This document shows positions 11,625 through 24,839 of a stretch of DNA of 64,000 nt, in pieces; the stretch's first letter is position 1; each line of letters opens with the position of its first letter. The stretch spans positions 16,948,310 through 17,012,309 of the forward strand of contig CM022673.1 in the NCBI GenBank assembly GCA_012295275.1, written 5' to 3'. A program made the translations under genes and the position numbers. The notes beneath the pieces were generated by a model. That model saw only the letters and a program-made list of their open reading frames with translations. It had not been told where the DNA came from and searched no databases. This DNA comes from Chrysomallon squamiferum (taxonomy: Eukaryota; Mollusca; Gastropoda; Neomphalida; Peltospiridae).

Positions 11625-11869
11625 CAGGGTTGTTTTATAAAGAGTGAAAAAAACATAACAGCATTTTTATAAATGTAATTACTTTTCAACAGTTCAATAT
11701 TTATTCAAATAGAAAATTGCTCATAACATTTTCATTTTAGTTACATAACCTGTATATATTTAATTTTACAACACAGTATTAAAATTCTATCGCTAGTATT
11801 AACTTCAGATCTGCTCAAACAAATTCAGTTTTACTGATATATCAACCTGGGGTCATTTAATTTTACAAG

Positions 11870-12115
11870 AGGTCATTAAAATTCCTTGGAGGAAGATCTC
11901 TGTCTGTACATTAGAATTGCAAATGTTAGATAGCACCGTTCAATACAGTGTGATCTCTTGTACATTCAGCCATGTTGTCTCTGCTCTTGAACCCTGTGTG
12001 AACTGAATGCAGGTCCCTTATTTAATGCATTTAAATTTCAAGTGTCTAATGCATGATCATGAATTGATAAACATCAGCAGCAGTTTGACAATGGCTCAGT
12101 GACAAATATTAACTT
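11870..12115. other. complex unique island, candidate conserved non-coding element
   Basis: About 245 bp with little simple repeat. It includes CAGGTCCCTTATTTAATGC, an NK2-like TCAAGTGTCTAATGC and ATGATCATGAATTGATAAAC. The last third is dense in homeodomain-like cores. Texture only. Confidence 0.35.
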
Positions 12116-12117
12116 AG

Positions 12118-12310
12118 GTTTAACATTGATTTACAATGTTCTACAGCCAACTGAAAATGTTAATCAAAATTTAAATACTGTTTTACAATGTACTACAATG
12201 AATTGAAAATATTAGCCTAAGTTTAAATACTGTTTTACAATGTACTACAATGAATTGAAAATATTAACCTAAGTTTAAATACTGTTTTACAATGTACTAC
12301 AACGATCTGA
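12118..12310. repeat. 52-bp tandem repeat, about 3.5 copies
   Basis: The unit beginning TTTTACAATGTACTACAATG starts at about 12181, 12233 and 12285, with a more diverged copy before. A further decayed trace lies at about 12372 after an (ATT)n tract. Confidence 0.9.
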
Positions 12311-12336
12311 AAATTTAATTTATTTCAAAACTTTTC

Positions 12337-12370
<34 letters not shown>

Positions 12371-12935
12371 TTATACAGAGTTCTACAATGAAATGAAAAT
12401 AATAATTTGGTTTAAAATAAATTCCACAATGTTCTATAAAAAAAAAGTTTAAATGTGTTTGGGAAAGTTTCCATACAGTAAAAAAGGCCAATTAAAATGC
12501 AGGGAAGAAAAAGACAATAAAAAATATAAAAAAAATGTATGTTTTTAGCCTTTTCTATTTATTTTATTTTATTTTAAAGGAAAGTAATAAATGTAATTTT
12601 ATAGCCACAGTATTTTCAAAGAAGAAAGTAAATAATTTTATTTATTTTTCAAAAATATTTACATATTAAAGTAAACAGTTGGTCTTTTGTTCCATTCAAA
12701 CTTTGATCTTAAAATAATTTAAATTTGATTTTTTATTTATAATGAGAATAAAACTTCATAGTTTTGAATATTAGAAGAAAACATAACAACAATAAAGTAC
12801 AATATACATGAAAACCTATTAAACATTAAATAAATAATAAATGAATTTTAAAAAATGCTGAATAAACAAATAAATAAGAGTAATAAAATACTACTACGGC
12901 TGCTACTACTAATAATAAATGCAAAAATAAATAAG

Positions 12936-12969
<34 letters not shown>

Positions 12970-13600
12970 AAAGAAAGTAAAGAAAAGGTGTAAAGAATTC
13001 TTCTATTCAACATGGAATGTGCTGGTATAATCATTTAACAGAATTAAATATAAAATATATTGTCTTTCTGCCAAAGACTAGAAAATGCATTATGTTATCT
13101 TTGATATAGAGGTGAGGACAGGTGAACAAACAAACAGTAGAACCACTTCTTATTTTACACTGAGAAGGTAATACAATTAATTTCTACATAAACATTTTAA
13201 CAATGATCTCTTTCAAAAGAAAAATCATTTCGTACCATCCCTCCTTCACACCAGTCATAAATATGTCAGAGCAGAAAGGTTTTTCTTGAAAGCAATAATA
13301 CTTTTGATTTTCAACATAAGTACTTACTTCTTGCAAAGACTGAAGTGTTAATACAAATAAATAAATAAATAAAATAAAAAAATATATAATTGATTTCTTT
13401 CACATACACACAAAAAGTTATAAAGTAAAAATAATTTATATTAAGTTTCATTGACATTTTTAACTTTAGATAATAAGGTTCATTTTCAGAATATGTTACA
13501 GAACAGCAAAACTAATTAATTAACTTATTCACTGTATAATCAAATAACTAACCCTACATACAGAACTCTGTTTACTGTTTGGTTGGTTTTATAAAAAGGA
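12310..13600. other. low-complexity non-coding stretch
   Basis: Contains (ATT)n at 12340-12371, a poly-A run at about 12931-12967 and AAAT repeats near 13357-13375. No gene signal. Confidence 0.6.
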
Positions 13601-13619
13601 CAAAGAACACACCCTCACC

Positions 13620-13800
13620 TAATTAAACAAGTAAATAGCACAGACAGGAGATCCTCCTTTGACCAACTATTGGAACCTCCCTTAAGTCTGTAAACAGCTT
13701 TATGGGGACGATAAAGCTAATTAAACTGAGTATCTGATCACTGCCTACCTGTAACTAAGAAACTGCTTGTCAGGTCTCTGTCAGTGTTTGAAACATGAAG
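13620..13800. other. complex unique segment, possible regulatory element
   Basis: Contains TTTATGGGGACGATAAAGC followed by TAATTAAACTGAG, i.e. a Cdx/Hox-like TTTATG and a TAATTA core, in non-repetitive sequence. No open frame stands out. Confidence 0.3.
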
Positions 13801-14766
13801 TGAAGCAGATTTCCTTTTCTCATACACACTCAGTGGGACAGTGACATCAAACAAAGAAAACTTTGAAAATTTTTACACAACATTTCCTGGTAGCATACTT
13901 TTTTTCAGCCTATGTTTCAAAAGTCATTGTTTGTGTTGTTGTTTATGTTCTTCTTTATTTAATTTAAAAAAAAAAGTAAAATAATAATTAGAAAGACAGA
14001 AGAAAGAAAAACAGCTGTTTGTTTATGAATAACGTAAGGTTTATTTTATTTAAAAGCAATTTTCAATGACTTTTTTCTATTTGTAATTAACTATGTCTTT
14101 ACATAAACTTTTTTCTTTCTCTATTGAGAATTTAAAAAAGTATATATTACTTGCTAAATATTTTAGGTTTCTTTAAAATTCAAATTACACTCAGTATGAG
14201 GAAACTGTTGTCTGAATTAAATTTATCTCATTGTTTAACTGAATTTAATTAGTATTTATTTACATGTATGGAATGTAGTCAGATCAAGCTGACCATGTTA
14301 TAACAGTGATATTTTGCAGGTTTTGTAATGGCATTATCTCACAGTTTGAATTTTCTTTTAAAAGATGTGAAAAATGTGTGCATGTGAATACAGATCTCTG
14401 TGTATGTATCTGTATGTGTTTTTGAGTTCATGTTGGCACATACCAGCATTTTTTTTTTAATGTAAATATTCATAGAGCTTTAAATTTAAAAGAATGAAAA
14501 TCCCTTGAAATACAAGCAAAAACAAAATGTAATGCCTTATCAAAATCCAAACAGTAATAGTAGTAGTAATAATAATGATGATGATGATGATGATAATGAT
14601 GGTGATGATGATGAAGATAATAATGGTAACGTCTATAAATAACTAAATATTTAAAATGAAATATAAATGCATTCCATTTATTCTCAGACTTCTTTATCAA
14701 CCTTTTCTTTTTTCCCATTTACCTTTTTTTGTGAGTTTGTTTTTTTTCTCTTTTTTTCTTTTACAG

Positions 14767-14865
14767 AACCTATCACCACTTGCCCATTTAGATAAAGAAG
14801 AAAAAGAAAAGATGAGTATGGTATCTCAAGGTGCCATGGTACCAGTGCAGCATGAAAACAGATGA
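14767..14865 (+). CDS. possible plus-strand terminal exon, 32 codons
   Basis: A very strong acceptor, a 25-nt T/C-rich tract ending CTTTTACAG, is followed by 32 codons and a TGA. The peptide is NLSPLAHLDKEEKEKMSMVS followed by QGAMVPVQHENR. It is charged and mixed in composition, unlike the low-complexity translations nearby, and would suit a C-terminal tail. The following sequence would be 3' UTR and soon runs into the 34-bp tandem array at 14937. No matching upstream plus-strand exon was found, and the exons I trust lie on the other strand. If real, it belongs to a nested or overlapping antisense gene. It could also be a chance open stretch after a polypyrimidine tract. Confidence 0.3.
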   Translation, partial: NLSPLAHLDKEEKEKMSMVSQGAMVPVQHENR

Positions 14866-14936
14866 AAATTCACTCTGCCACTGACTGACAGTTTGTTAAG
14901 TTGTCATTGATTGTTTTCACTCCAGTATCTTTTAAC

Positions 14937-15345
14937 ATATTCAGTTCTCTAATACACTCAGCCTTGAAAAACATTCAGTTCTCTAATACACTCAGTCCTG
15001 AAACATATTCAGTCCTCTGTTATACTCAGTCCTGAAACATATTCAGTCCTCTGTTATACTCAGTCCTGAAACATATTCAGTCCTCTGTTATACTCAGTCC
15101 TGAAACATATTCAGTCCTCTGTTATACTCAGTCCTGAAACATATTCAGTCCTCTGTTATACTCAGTCCTGAAACATATTCAGTCCTCTGTTATACTCAGT
15201 CCTGAAACATATTCTGTCCTCTGTTATACTCAGTCCTGAAACATATTCTGTCCTCTGTTACACTCAGTCCTGAAACATATTCAGTCCTCTGTTACACTCA
15301 ATCTTGTTTCAAACTTAGTCCTGTAACACCTTGAATCCTGTAACA
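14937..15345. repeat. 34-bp minisatellite, about 12 copies
   Basis: The unit TATTCAGTCCTCTGTTATAC plus TCAGTCCTGAAACA repeats with exact 34-bp spacing and near identity from 15000 to 15290. Copies at both ends are diverged and shortened. Confidence 0.95.
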
Positions 15346-15480
15346 AACTCAGTGCTGTAACACATTTCTCTATCTTACGTGGACCTGTAAGGGATCTGGA
15401 GCAGTGTTTAGGGTAAGATTAAACAAATAAATACTATTATTAGGATAACACTACCAACATCAGTTCTATATCTGTTAGAG

Positions 15481-15516
<36 letters not shown>

Positions 15517-16555
15517 TTGTTACTACTTATTACTAATGCTATTTCCTCTTCTTTTACTACCACAGTTTTACTTCTTTGATCTCTACTGTTACTACAACAA
15601 CCAATACAACTGCAACTGCTATTATACCAACAGCTTTATTACAATAACATCAGAATAAATAAATAAATAAAGTCCTAGCAGATTAATCTCAATAAATATC
15701 TGTAACAGGTATTAATACATAACTAACCCTTTGTTGTAGAAATATAAAACAAATACTAGTTAATTAGATTATGAGAAAAGACACGGAAATTGCAAAATAC
15801 AATTCATGTGTCACAGAGAATGTCAAAAAATTAAATCCCATCATTGTGATGTAAACAAAATATGTAAAAAGTGAAATGTAATAAACAAGAGGGTATGTGT
15901 ACTAAATGCACCCTCTTGGGTTTACTTGTGATCCAAGGCTGTAGAATACCACTGTGTATGACATAGGCTAAAATGACATACCAGACAATAATATATTAAT
16001 GTTATCTATCAAAATCATATTTGAATAACATTGATGACAATAACCCTGGCAGGTAGTTATCAGTTATTGTTTTCTAATAATAATGTATAGCCTGTAGCTT
16101 TTTTTTTTTTTTTTTTTAAAAGTAAGAAAAAAACAACAACACTAAATATACCTGAAACCACATCAAAACATAAAGAGAAGGGAAAAAAACCCAACAGAAT
16201 GAAGAAACATTTTATATTAGAAATATAAAAATAGTTGATGGATATCGTTAATTAATTAATGCTGATTTAACAAAATGTGTTTTAGGTTTATTGATTTTGA
16301 AAATAAATAAATCAAAATAATAATAATAATAATATTAATCATCATCATCATCATTGTCATTATAATAATAATATCATCACCAATTACAAGTTCATTAAAC
16401 AGGTTTTACTTTCACAGGATATACTCTCTCAAAAAAATTATGAATGAATAGTTAACAATAAATGAGTCATATTAATAAATGCATGTAGTCTCTATTAATA
16501 ATATGTAAGATATTTCAAATTTTTTATAATAAAATTTCAGAAATCCAAACCACTG
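15345..16555. other. non-coding stretch with triplet repeats
   Basis: A CTG/GCT triplet run (about nine units) lies at 15489-15520, preceded by ACT triplets. AAT/ATC triplets lie at 16315-16375 and a poly-T at 16100-16118. No gene is visible. Confidence 0.6.
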
Positions 16556-16745
16556 CTGGAGTAAGAACTGAGATAGCAGTAACAAATATTTTAAATGCTC
16601 CTTCTCATATACAGGACGGGACATACCAAACAACTTTGTTATTAGTTGTGATATGATAGGAATAGATCAGAGTGTGCACCAGCAGGATTGATCCTGAAGG
16701 CTAACAGGGTGTTACGGTTCTATTAACAAGAGACTGGGTTTCCAA
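16555..16745 (-). mobile_element. tRNA-derived SINE, decayed copy
   Basis: On the minus strand, AGGATCAATCCTGCTGGTG (B-box-like) is followed by ATCTATTCCTATC, TTGGTATGTCCCGTCCTGTA and GAGCATTTAAAATATTTGTT. These align in order with the body of a SINE core I know from mollusc DNA (GATCGATCCC, then GGTATGTGCTATCCTGTC, then GTGCATATAAAA). It is diverged, with no clear tail. Confidence 0.6.
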
Positions 16746-17740
16746 TAACAGTTATCATAAAAGAAAACAGTTTTACTTAGTAATAATGAGGCTACTTGAA
16801 AAATATTCTATATCAGTTATTATGTAAAAATTTCTTAATTACTTTTCAGAATTTAAAACAAAAAGTTCTCCATAAAATGTGTAACTTTGCACGTTTAAAA
16901 TTAATGTAATATTTTCTTTTTCTCAATATGAAAAGAAAAAATGAGTTGAATGTTTCACCTACTTACTTAATTATGTAATACAGTGTAGTATGTGTAGTGT
17001 AATGTTGAAAATATTTATAACCATTTGATGGATTTAACAAATCATTTTTATATTAAACAAATATGGTTATATAAAGATAAAAAGCACCCCAGTGAAATAC
17101 AGAGATAATAGATAGATACAAAAGCCTGCCCAACTTTTTGCATAAATAAAATAAAATATAGAGATGAAAAATAAATCAATAAATAATAAAAAAAAATAAA
17201 TAATAATAATAAAAAAAAAATCTATAAATTAATGATAAAATAATTAGAATGATAAATAAATAAGTAAATAAAGAAAGAAAGAAAGAAAAAATTTAAATGA
17301 TTCATTGATATTTACTGACAAAGGCACATGTGAAAACAAAGATGATATAAGTATATAACACATATGAACACATATCCAGAAACACATACCCACCTATATA
17401 ATACACACAGATATGTCCTAACCCTCATACATGCACATGCACACATATACCACCACCAACCGACACAATGTGACATACCAGATATAGTCACACACCCTTC
17501 ATAATGACACAGATGCCTTGCCAAATATAAAGCAAGTGGTTGACTTTTGATTTATATTTCTGTCAAGGATAGGTCCAAAATGGCTTGAATAATTCATCAA
17601 TATTGTTATATGTTTACAGCATGAAATATCTACATGGCTGTATGCATGTACAGTTTTTACTGTCAAGGTCCTCAGAAGGTTATAGAATAACCTCATAATA
17701 TGATACTCTGTTTACTGAGAAGTAACGAGGCAAAATGTTT
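16745..17740. other. A+T-rich non-coding stretch
   Basis: AAAT/AAAG simple repeats lie at 17150-17295. The rest shows no exon or element. Confidence 0.5.
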
Positions 17741-17965
17741 CAGTTTTAATAGCCAGTTCTCACATTAGATTTAATAATCAGTTTTTACATTATAATAGAT
17801 GAACTGTGAGTTTTAACAGCCAGTTCTCACATTAGATTTAATAATCAGTTTTTACATTATAATAGATGAACTGTGAGTTTTAACAGCCAGTTCTCACATT
17901 AGATTTAATAATCAGTTTTTACATTATAATAGATGAACTGTGAGTTTTAATAGCCAGTTTTAAAA
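17740..17965. repeat. 67-bp tandem repeat, about 3.3 copies
   Basis: The unit containing AGCCAGTTCTCACATTAG and TAATAGATGAACTGTGAG repeats with exact 67-bp spacing (CACATTAG at 17761, 17828 and 17895) and is nearly identical between copies, so it is recent. Confidence 0.95.
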
Positions 17966-18440
17966 ATACTTTTTTAATTTCTGTAAAAGCCAGTTTGGTG
18001 TTTTAATTGCCTGGCAAAACGATACCAAATAAATTTACTAATTGTCTAAAGTGAATTTCATGTTTTATACTGTACAAGTTAAATATTACAATGTACATGT
18101 ACAAAATTAAATGCTAAATCACACTGAATGCTTTCTTTTAAATGTTACCATGGCAAAAGCAATAAGTATACATTTTTCTCAGTTCCCATTTACTTTATAA
18201 ACTACTGCAGTGTTTCAACTTCTATTTTTATTTCTGTTTTATAAATTACAACTTTTCAACCATCTGTTGTTTTTACATCATTATTTCTTCTTTCTGAAGA
18301 AAGAGTTTTAAAACAAGATATATTAAATGATAAAGAAGAATTATTAATTATGTAAAATTCATTATGAAACTTTTTTCTAAGCAAAACACAATTTAATTTT
18401 CATACTGATAACAAAAATGCCGCTAACCAGCTCTCCAATC

Positions 18441-18443
<3 letters not shown>

Positions 18444-18490
<47 letters not shown>
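18444..18490. repeat. (CA)n microsatellite
   Basis: About 23 uninterrupted CA units. Confidence 0.98.
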
Positions 18491-18493
<3 letters not shown>

Positions 18494-19262
18494 CTGTATG
18501 TATGTATTTTCAAACACGTAAGCATTTTTCTTCCTTATTTGGAGCACGTACAAGGATTTGACATTATATTCATTCACAATTACTAGTCATTTTATACATA
18601 CAGTACCAGTGATATATCCTGTCACATTAAGGCCAGTATTTTCAATACTTTAAAAAAAAAAAAAATCTTTTTTTTTCTATCATGTTGCAAAGAGACTTTC
18701 CCCTTTACAACTGAAGTCTGTCAACAATAAAAGAAAAATGCATTAAATAAATCGGTAAAAAAATAAAATAAAATAAAAATATATTATATACTTTCTTTCA
18801 GTGTTTGAAAGTTCAGGTTATGTTTGCTTGCTATTTATTTATTTATTTTTAAAATTTAAATTATTATTCTTTTTAATTTTAGGTAAAAATAATTTTAAAA
18901 ATAATGAGAAATAAACAAATGAAATAATAAATATAAAAAAACCATGACTATAAAACATTCAGCTATTATTTTCATTTCATAGTATCTTGGGAGAAAAAAA
19001 TAAAAAAAATAAAATAAAAAAAGAAAGAAAATTCCACTTAGAACTACACTATTGTGAACTAGTGATACGTGCACCTTGTTTTTATTATAAATTAACAATA
19101 ATATTGATACAAACAGTAATGACTATGGTATAATAGCAGTAGTTATTGTAGTAGCTGCAACAATAAAAACAACAACAACAACAACAACAATAATAATAAC
19201 AGAAGAAGAAGAAAAAACCCCAAAACCTATTAATTTTCTAAAATATTTTAAGTCAGACTTTT

Positions 19263-19300
19263 TGTGTATATATATATATATATATATAAAAAAAAAAAAA
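19263..19300. repeat. (TA)n then poly-A
   Basis: Roughly ten TA units followed by about 13 A residues. An imperfect AAC triplet run lies nearby at 19165-19190. Confidence 0.9.
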
Positions 19301-19379
19301 CCTGATATCTGTGTAGAAAATATCCAGCTGAAATAAAATAATGACAGTTATATTGTGCAATAACAGAAAGGACAAAGAT

Positions 19380-19640
19380 ACATGTTTCCGATTAAAACTA
19401 CAATTCTGTGATCAGCACTGAGAAATCACCATGATGACAGTGCTGACATCCATGCTGTAGGTTTACTGTCATCACATGCTGAGTAATTGATTAAATAACA
19501 ATCGTAAGATGAGTTTATGATGTTTCCAGTCTATAAAACCACCCATCAATAGAATTATGGGAAAAATCTCTATAAGATGCCGCATATTTTTACTACATAT
19601 TTACTGCCTGTGACATAACCTTAATTATTACATAAGGGTT
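19380..19640. other. complex unique island, candidate conserved non-coding element
   Basis: Non-repetitive sequence with an exact 9-bp inverted repeat, TCAGCACTG (19412-19420) and CAGTGCTGA (19438-19446). It also has GAGTAATTGATTAAATAAC and TATAAAACCACCCATCAATAG. The stem is too short for a microRNA precursor. Enhancer-like by texture only. Confidence 0.35.
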
Positions 19641-19865
19641 GTACACAAAGGTTTCATGGCATTAAGTAATATATTATGTAACACATTGTTTTTAAAATTA
19701 TATCTTGAAATGTAGGTGTGTATTAGGTTAACTGAAGTATGTGATTTTTAAATTGAAAATATTTGTTAAAGAAAAAGCCCAGAAAATGGTTTCTTAAAAA
19801 TAGTATTAAGCTGTTAATACCTTTTCTTTTATTAATTTTATTAGGCCTATATGATAGTTACAAAT

Positions 19866-19868
<3 letters not shown>

Positions 19869-19930
<62 letters not shown>
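19869..19930. repeat. (GT)n microsatellite
   Basis: About 31 uninterrupted GT units. Confidence 0.98.
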
Positions 19931-19931
<1 letters not shown>

Positions 19932-19974
19932 TTCAGTGTAGATATACTAAAGCCTATCTAACTAATAATTTATA

Positions 19975-22900
19975 AACTCAAATTATCATTTTATTTATTT
20001 ATTTGACTTTTTATTTCAACATAGCCACCCTGATTTTGTATAACACATAGTTCTCTTTTTAATGACATTCACAAAAAATAAAGGATGGAATACCTATCAG
20101 TTTCTAAATTAAACTGTAATAAATTTGAAATATATTCTACACTAATCCAACCCATCAGTTGCTCTGTGAAATAAAAATACAGTATGTCACTAGTGGAATA
20201 TTAACGGTTATATAATATGTGTACAACTTCTAGACTGAACTCAACAGCTTGTCCTTTCCATTTAGAACAGCACTTAATTTCTTTTCTTAATTTAAAAGTA
20301 TGTGCTAACCTCTGATCCCTCCTCAAAACACAGTTTAAATAAATAAATAAAAATGTTATGATTTTAGTGTGTGTGAATGTGTTTGTGTGTTTGTGTGTTT
20401 GTGTGCATATATGTGTATATATGTATGTAAGAACACATGTACCTATATATGTGTAAAAGGATGTAATGAATGTATTTATTAAACATCTGTGTTTTTATGT
20501 GCATGTATCTACATGTCATAAAAGGTATGTTTGTATGTGTATCAGTCTTTAAACATTTTGTTTACAGTGGTAATCTTGTCAGTCAGTTCTATTTTGAGAC
20601 CATTTTAAATTACATTCTAACATGAGAAATGAACAATAAACAAGGATATAGGATTGCCTGAGTAACAGAGTGTTACAGTTCCTACATACTAATGATTCAG
20701 TCTGTAAATAGTTCTACAGTGTAACATTTTAACTTGGGAATTATTGTACAATGTTATAATTTAACCTGTACTGTAACTGAATTTAGTTTGTACTGTAACA
20801 AATTAATTTACAATTTTGTATTTTTCTCATTAAACATGCAATATAAATATCTGTTTTCATTTTAAAACTATTAAATGAACTATATATATATATTTAATAT
20901 GATATATATTAAGTACAAGTGACTCCTTATTTACTTTATGTGAAAATGGCAATTTTGTGTCTCACATTTGAACATTAATGGCATCAAATATTTGAACTTT
21001 TTTTTTTTTTTTTAATTCAAAATTGTTGAAAAAGCAATAAAGTCCTCTGCTTTGTGTGACTGTAAAGTGTTGCACACACACAAACACAGAAACACACATT
21101 AAATATATCTGGTGCTTTGATTTACTTCATTTGTCAAAAAAGAAGAAATAAAAAAGAAAAGTAAAAATCTCTTTTAAATCTTTTTTATAATGTCATTATT
21201 TTTACACCTTTTTTTTCTGTTACTTAATTCTTTTTCTTTCTTTCTTTCTTTTTTTCTTTCATTATTACTTACACTCCTTTTTTCACTTTATTATTATTAT
21301 TCTTTTTTTTTTTTTTGAATTCCATTTCTGTCTTTTTTCTTCTGTATTTTATTTCACTGTTGTATATCCTGTTCAGCACTTTACTATCTGCACTATAAAG
21401 AGTTCAGAGACAGTGAGTGACAAACAGAAGAAATAGTAATCCAGTGGTCTCAATCTAATGAAAGACATTTGGGCAATTTCAATTGGTGGTGATTTGTTTT
21501 TTTTCCACTTATATTTTTTTTAACTCACCTTTTAAGGCCTGCAGGATTTGATCAAGACAATGGTGCATTGTTTGTGGAGCATTTAACACACATGTAAAAT
21601 ATTTATAAAGTAGGTTGAATAAAAAGGTATATTCCCTATTCACTGCTCCAATAATTTTTTTTTTTTTTTCACCATGACACACACAGAAAAACAGTTTAAA
21701 AACAACAACAACAAAAAGTTTACTGAAATGAACTTAAATGTCACTGAATTGAAAATTAAATTTATTTTTACAATAGTGTGTGTGTGTAAAGAAAAAAAAA
21801 AAAAAAATTGAAATGAAAAACAAAATAAAAACAAAAACCTAAACAATAGCATAATGTTAAAAATTACAGATTTATTGAATCAAAATAAATAAATAAATAA
21901 AATAAATTAAATAATGCAAATCAAAAAAAATCAAAACGAATAAATAAATGTAAAAAAAAAAAATATAAAAAAATAAAAAAAAACCCAAACCCTCAAACAA
22001 AAGAAAACAAAACTGCACCCATTAAAATGGTAATAATTTCAATCAACATTTTTTTTTTTTTTTTGAGATAAAAATGGATAAACATGTTAACAAGTTCAAG
22101 TCCTTGCATTAATCATTCCATAACTTTATTTTTTTTTTTTACAAGTTAGTGAGGAATCATTGTGAACACTGTTCACCTGTACATATGTACCTACTGCAAT
22201 AAGATTGGAATTAACTGCAATTCAATACACTTCAATACTACAATGACAGCATACCTGTGATAACAATGAACAGGGTCACCTGACAAATCAAAGGTAGAAT
22301 AAATAAAGTAGTTTTGTTAAAAAAAAAAAAATAATAACTATAAATAAATAATAAAAAAAAATATCACTGCAAATGGAAATTGTGCAAATATCTGTCTTTA
22401 GATTGAGACCAGTAGATTAATTTGTTTGTAAATTAAAAAAAAAAAAATATATATAAAATAATAATATAAAATAAAATTTAAAAAAATAATAAAATAAAAA
22501 CTAAACTAAAATAAAATATAATAAAATAATTACTTTTTAAAAATTAACAACATTACCAAACTGCGACTGGGTTGTTTCCCAGTTAGCTAGTATATCACAA
22601 CTTATAATCACTACTGTATGTTGTTTCAGTTAATGGAAGATTCACATTAAAGACTTCTTGCTGTTTATGTGAAAATAGGATTCCAAGGATTTCTGATAAT
22701 TCATGGTTGGGGTTACTCTTATACAAAATGTCCAGTTGTGAGAAAAATTGATAAACTAATTTATAACATTTCATTTTTTTTTTAAATACTGTTTATTCAA
22801 TGGCAGCATTTTAAATCAGTTTTATTATTTTTTAGAAAGTGCTGGGATAATTTTGTAATGTCAAATTTGTTTCAGACAAAAAATATTAATAAAAAATAAA

Positions 22901-23240
22901 AAAATAAATAGAAAACAGAAGCAAAAATATATATTAATTTATTAATGTAAACTTGTCTCTGTACAATGTCACAACTGCATGTACAGTGAAATATTTTTAA
23001 TTTTTGTTCTTAATTTCTCTTGCAAATTATCTATGCTTTGAAATGCATTTGGACAAAATCATTTCTATACATTCAGAACATTAAATGTACACTTATTTGA
23101 TTTTTGATAAAGTAAGTAACTAAGTAAGTAAGTAAATAAATAAACAGACAAAACAAACAGAAATATTAATACTTTTAAAAGTTATTTGAAATTAAAACTA
23201 TTGTTGTTTGTCAAACATGTTTAACACAATAACTTCTGAG
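19975..23240. other. 3.2 kb low-complexity non-coding stretch
   Basis: Poly-A and poly-T runs and AAAT/AAATA tracts throughout (notably 21000-21015, 21780-22010, 22320-22545), with a TG-rich patch at 20370-20440. No exon signal seen. The small open frames are homopolymer artefacts. Confidence 0.6.
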
Positions 23241-23249
23241 ATCTCAACC

Positions 23250-23450
23250 ACTTGTTATAATTGTGCTCCCCACCCAGGACTAAAGGTAGCTGCTGCTAGA
23301 AAGTGAACGTAGCAGCAGTCAAATGCAACAACAGACAGACTGGTGTATAAACTTCCTTAAGCCAAAGTGCCAGTTTCCCCTCCAGCCTGGGTCACCCTGC
23401 ATCTTGTGTGTGTCACCCTGCACAACTTGATAGAGCCATTAAAACACACA
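23250..23450. other. relatively G+C-rich unique island
   Basis: Contains CCCCACCCAGGACTAAAGG, GTAGCTGCTGCTAGAAAG, and GTCACCCTGCA twice about 22 bp apart. There is no open frame bounded by splice sites. Possible regulatory element. Confidence 0.3.
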
Positions 23451-23989
23451 CGTACAGAAAAACCTGTTAAACATTTGTTAACATGACGATTTAGTTCTGA
23501 GAACATCACTTGGCTTTACAGGAGCCAAACACAACATCCTGACTGGACTCTAACAATGGCTGTACTGACAAAGTGAATTCATTTTATTTTAATCAATCAC
23601 AGTTTTACAAATTCTGTAAATTCATGAACAAAATTGTGCATTTTGCTACTTCAGATCTAGGACTGGGCAGTTTGTTGTTATACATATCAGGGTTCAAAGG
23701 GTTAAAAACACACACATATGGTAAAGCCAAAGTTAAACAGACTCCTTTGTTAAATGATAATTTAAAAAACACTAAACATGTTAACAAAATATTTTTTAAA
23801 ATCCCCAAAACAAACGTACATAAATATAATGAAACCTACACTTGTTAAAAATAATTAAAAATAAAATACATAAATTGCAATGAAACCAAAATTAAACAAA
23901 TATCCCTATTAATATGACAATTAGAAACATTATACACACAGTGAAAGTTTTTGAAATTTACTAAAAAAAAATAGTAATACAAATAATAA

Positions 23990-24001
23990 TAATAAGTAAA
24001 A

Positions 24002-24052
<51 letters not shown>

Positions 24053-24279
24053 AAATAAAATAAAATACAAAAAATAAATAAAAACAACAACCACAAATAA
24101 TAATGATGATGATGATGATAATAATAATAATAATATCAATAAATAAATAAATAAAAAAATAAAAAAAAATAAAAATAAAAATAACAATAACAACCACAAA
24201 TAATAATGATAATAATAATAATAATGATAAAAATAAATAAATAAAATAATAAAATTAAAAATACAAAAATAACAACCAC

Positions 24280-24327
<48 letters not shown>

Positions 24328-24360
24328 TAAATAAATAAATAAATAAATTAAAAATAACAA
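23990..24360. repeat. compound (AAAT)n/(AAT)n tract
   Basis: AAAT repeats at 23998-24060, AAT/GAT triplets around 24098-24135 and 24200-24230, AAT at 24283-24325, then AAAT again. The overlapping minus-strand frames are Tyr/Ile/Leu runs and not genes. Confidence 0.95.
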
Positions 24361-24839
24361 AAACCTGAAATCAGACTGCCTTACTTGTTAACATAATAAT
24401 TAAAAATAATTACCTACTACATCAAAGCACTAGCCTTATCTCCCATAATATCTCTTAAAAGGGAGAAAACTATTCAGCAGATATATTAATAACTTTTGCA
24501 TTATACTTCTGCATACATCATAACAAATAAAGAACATCATTTCCATTAATGTTACTTTTGAAAAAGAAAAAGAAAAAGAAAAACCTACTCAGTAATTATG
24601 AAAAGTATTTTTGTCATTCTCCTAATTTTTATAATCGTGTTTATAACAGCATTGTTTCATGTATAAATAATGTCTGTACAAGTAATATCTGTACATCATA
24701 TCATTATTATTTTTGTTTAAATTACTGCTTTAAATCCATCATAAATTTTGATTCTGGAGCAAAAACCTACATACACACATTAACAGAAAGAATACACCCA
24801 CACTAACACAAATACAAGCATACCTATACATATACAAAC

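Noticed and set aside
23845-24360. Overlapping minus-strand ORFs rich in Tyr, Ile, Leu and Phe
   Set aside because: They are translations of AAAT and AAT microsatellites in several frames.
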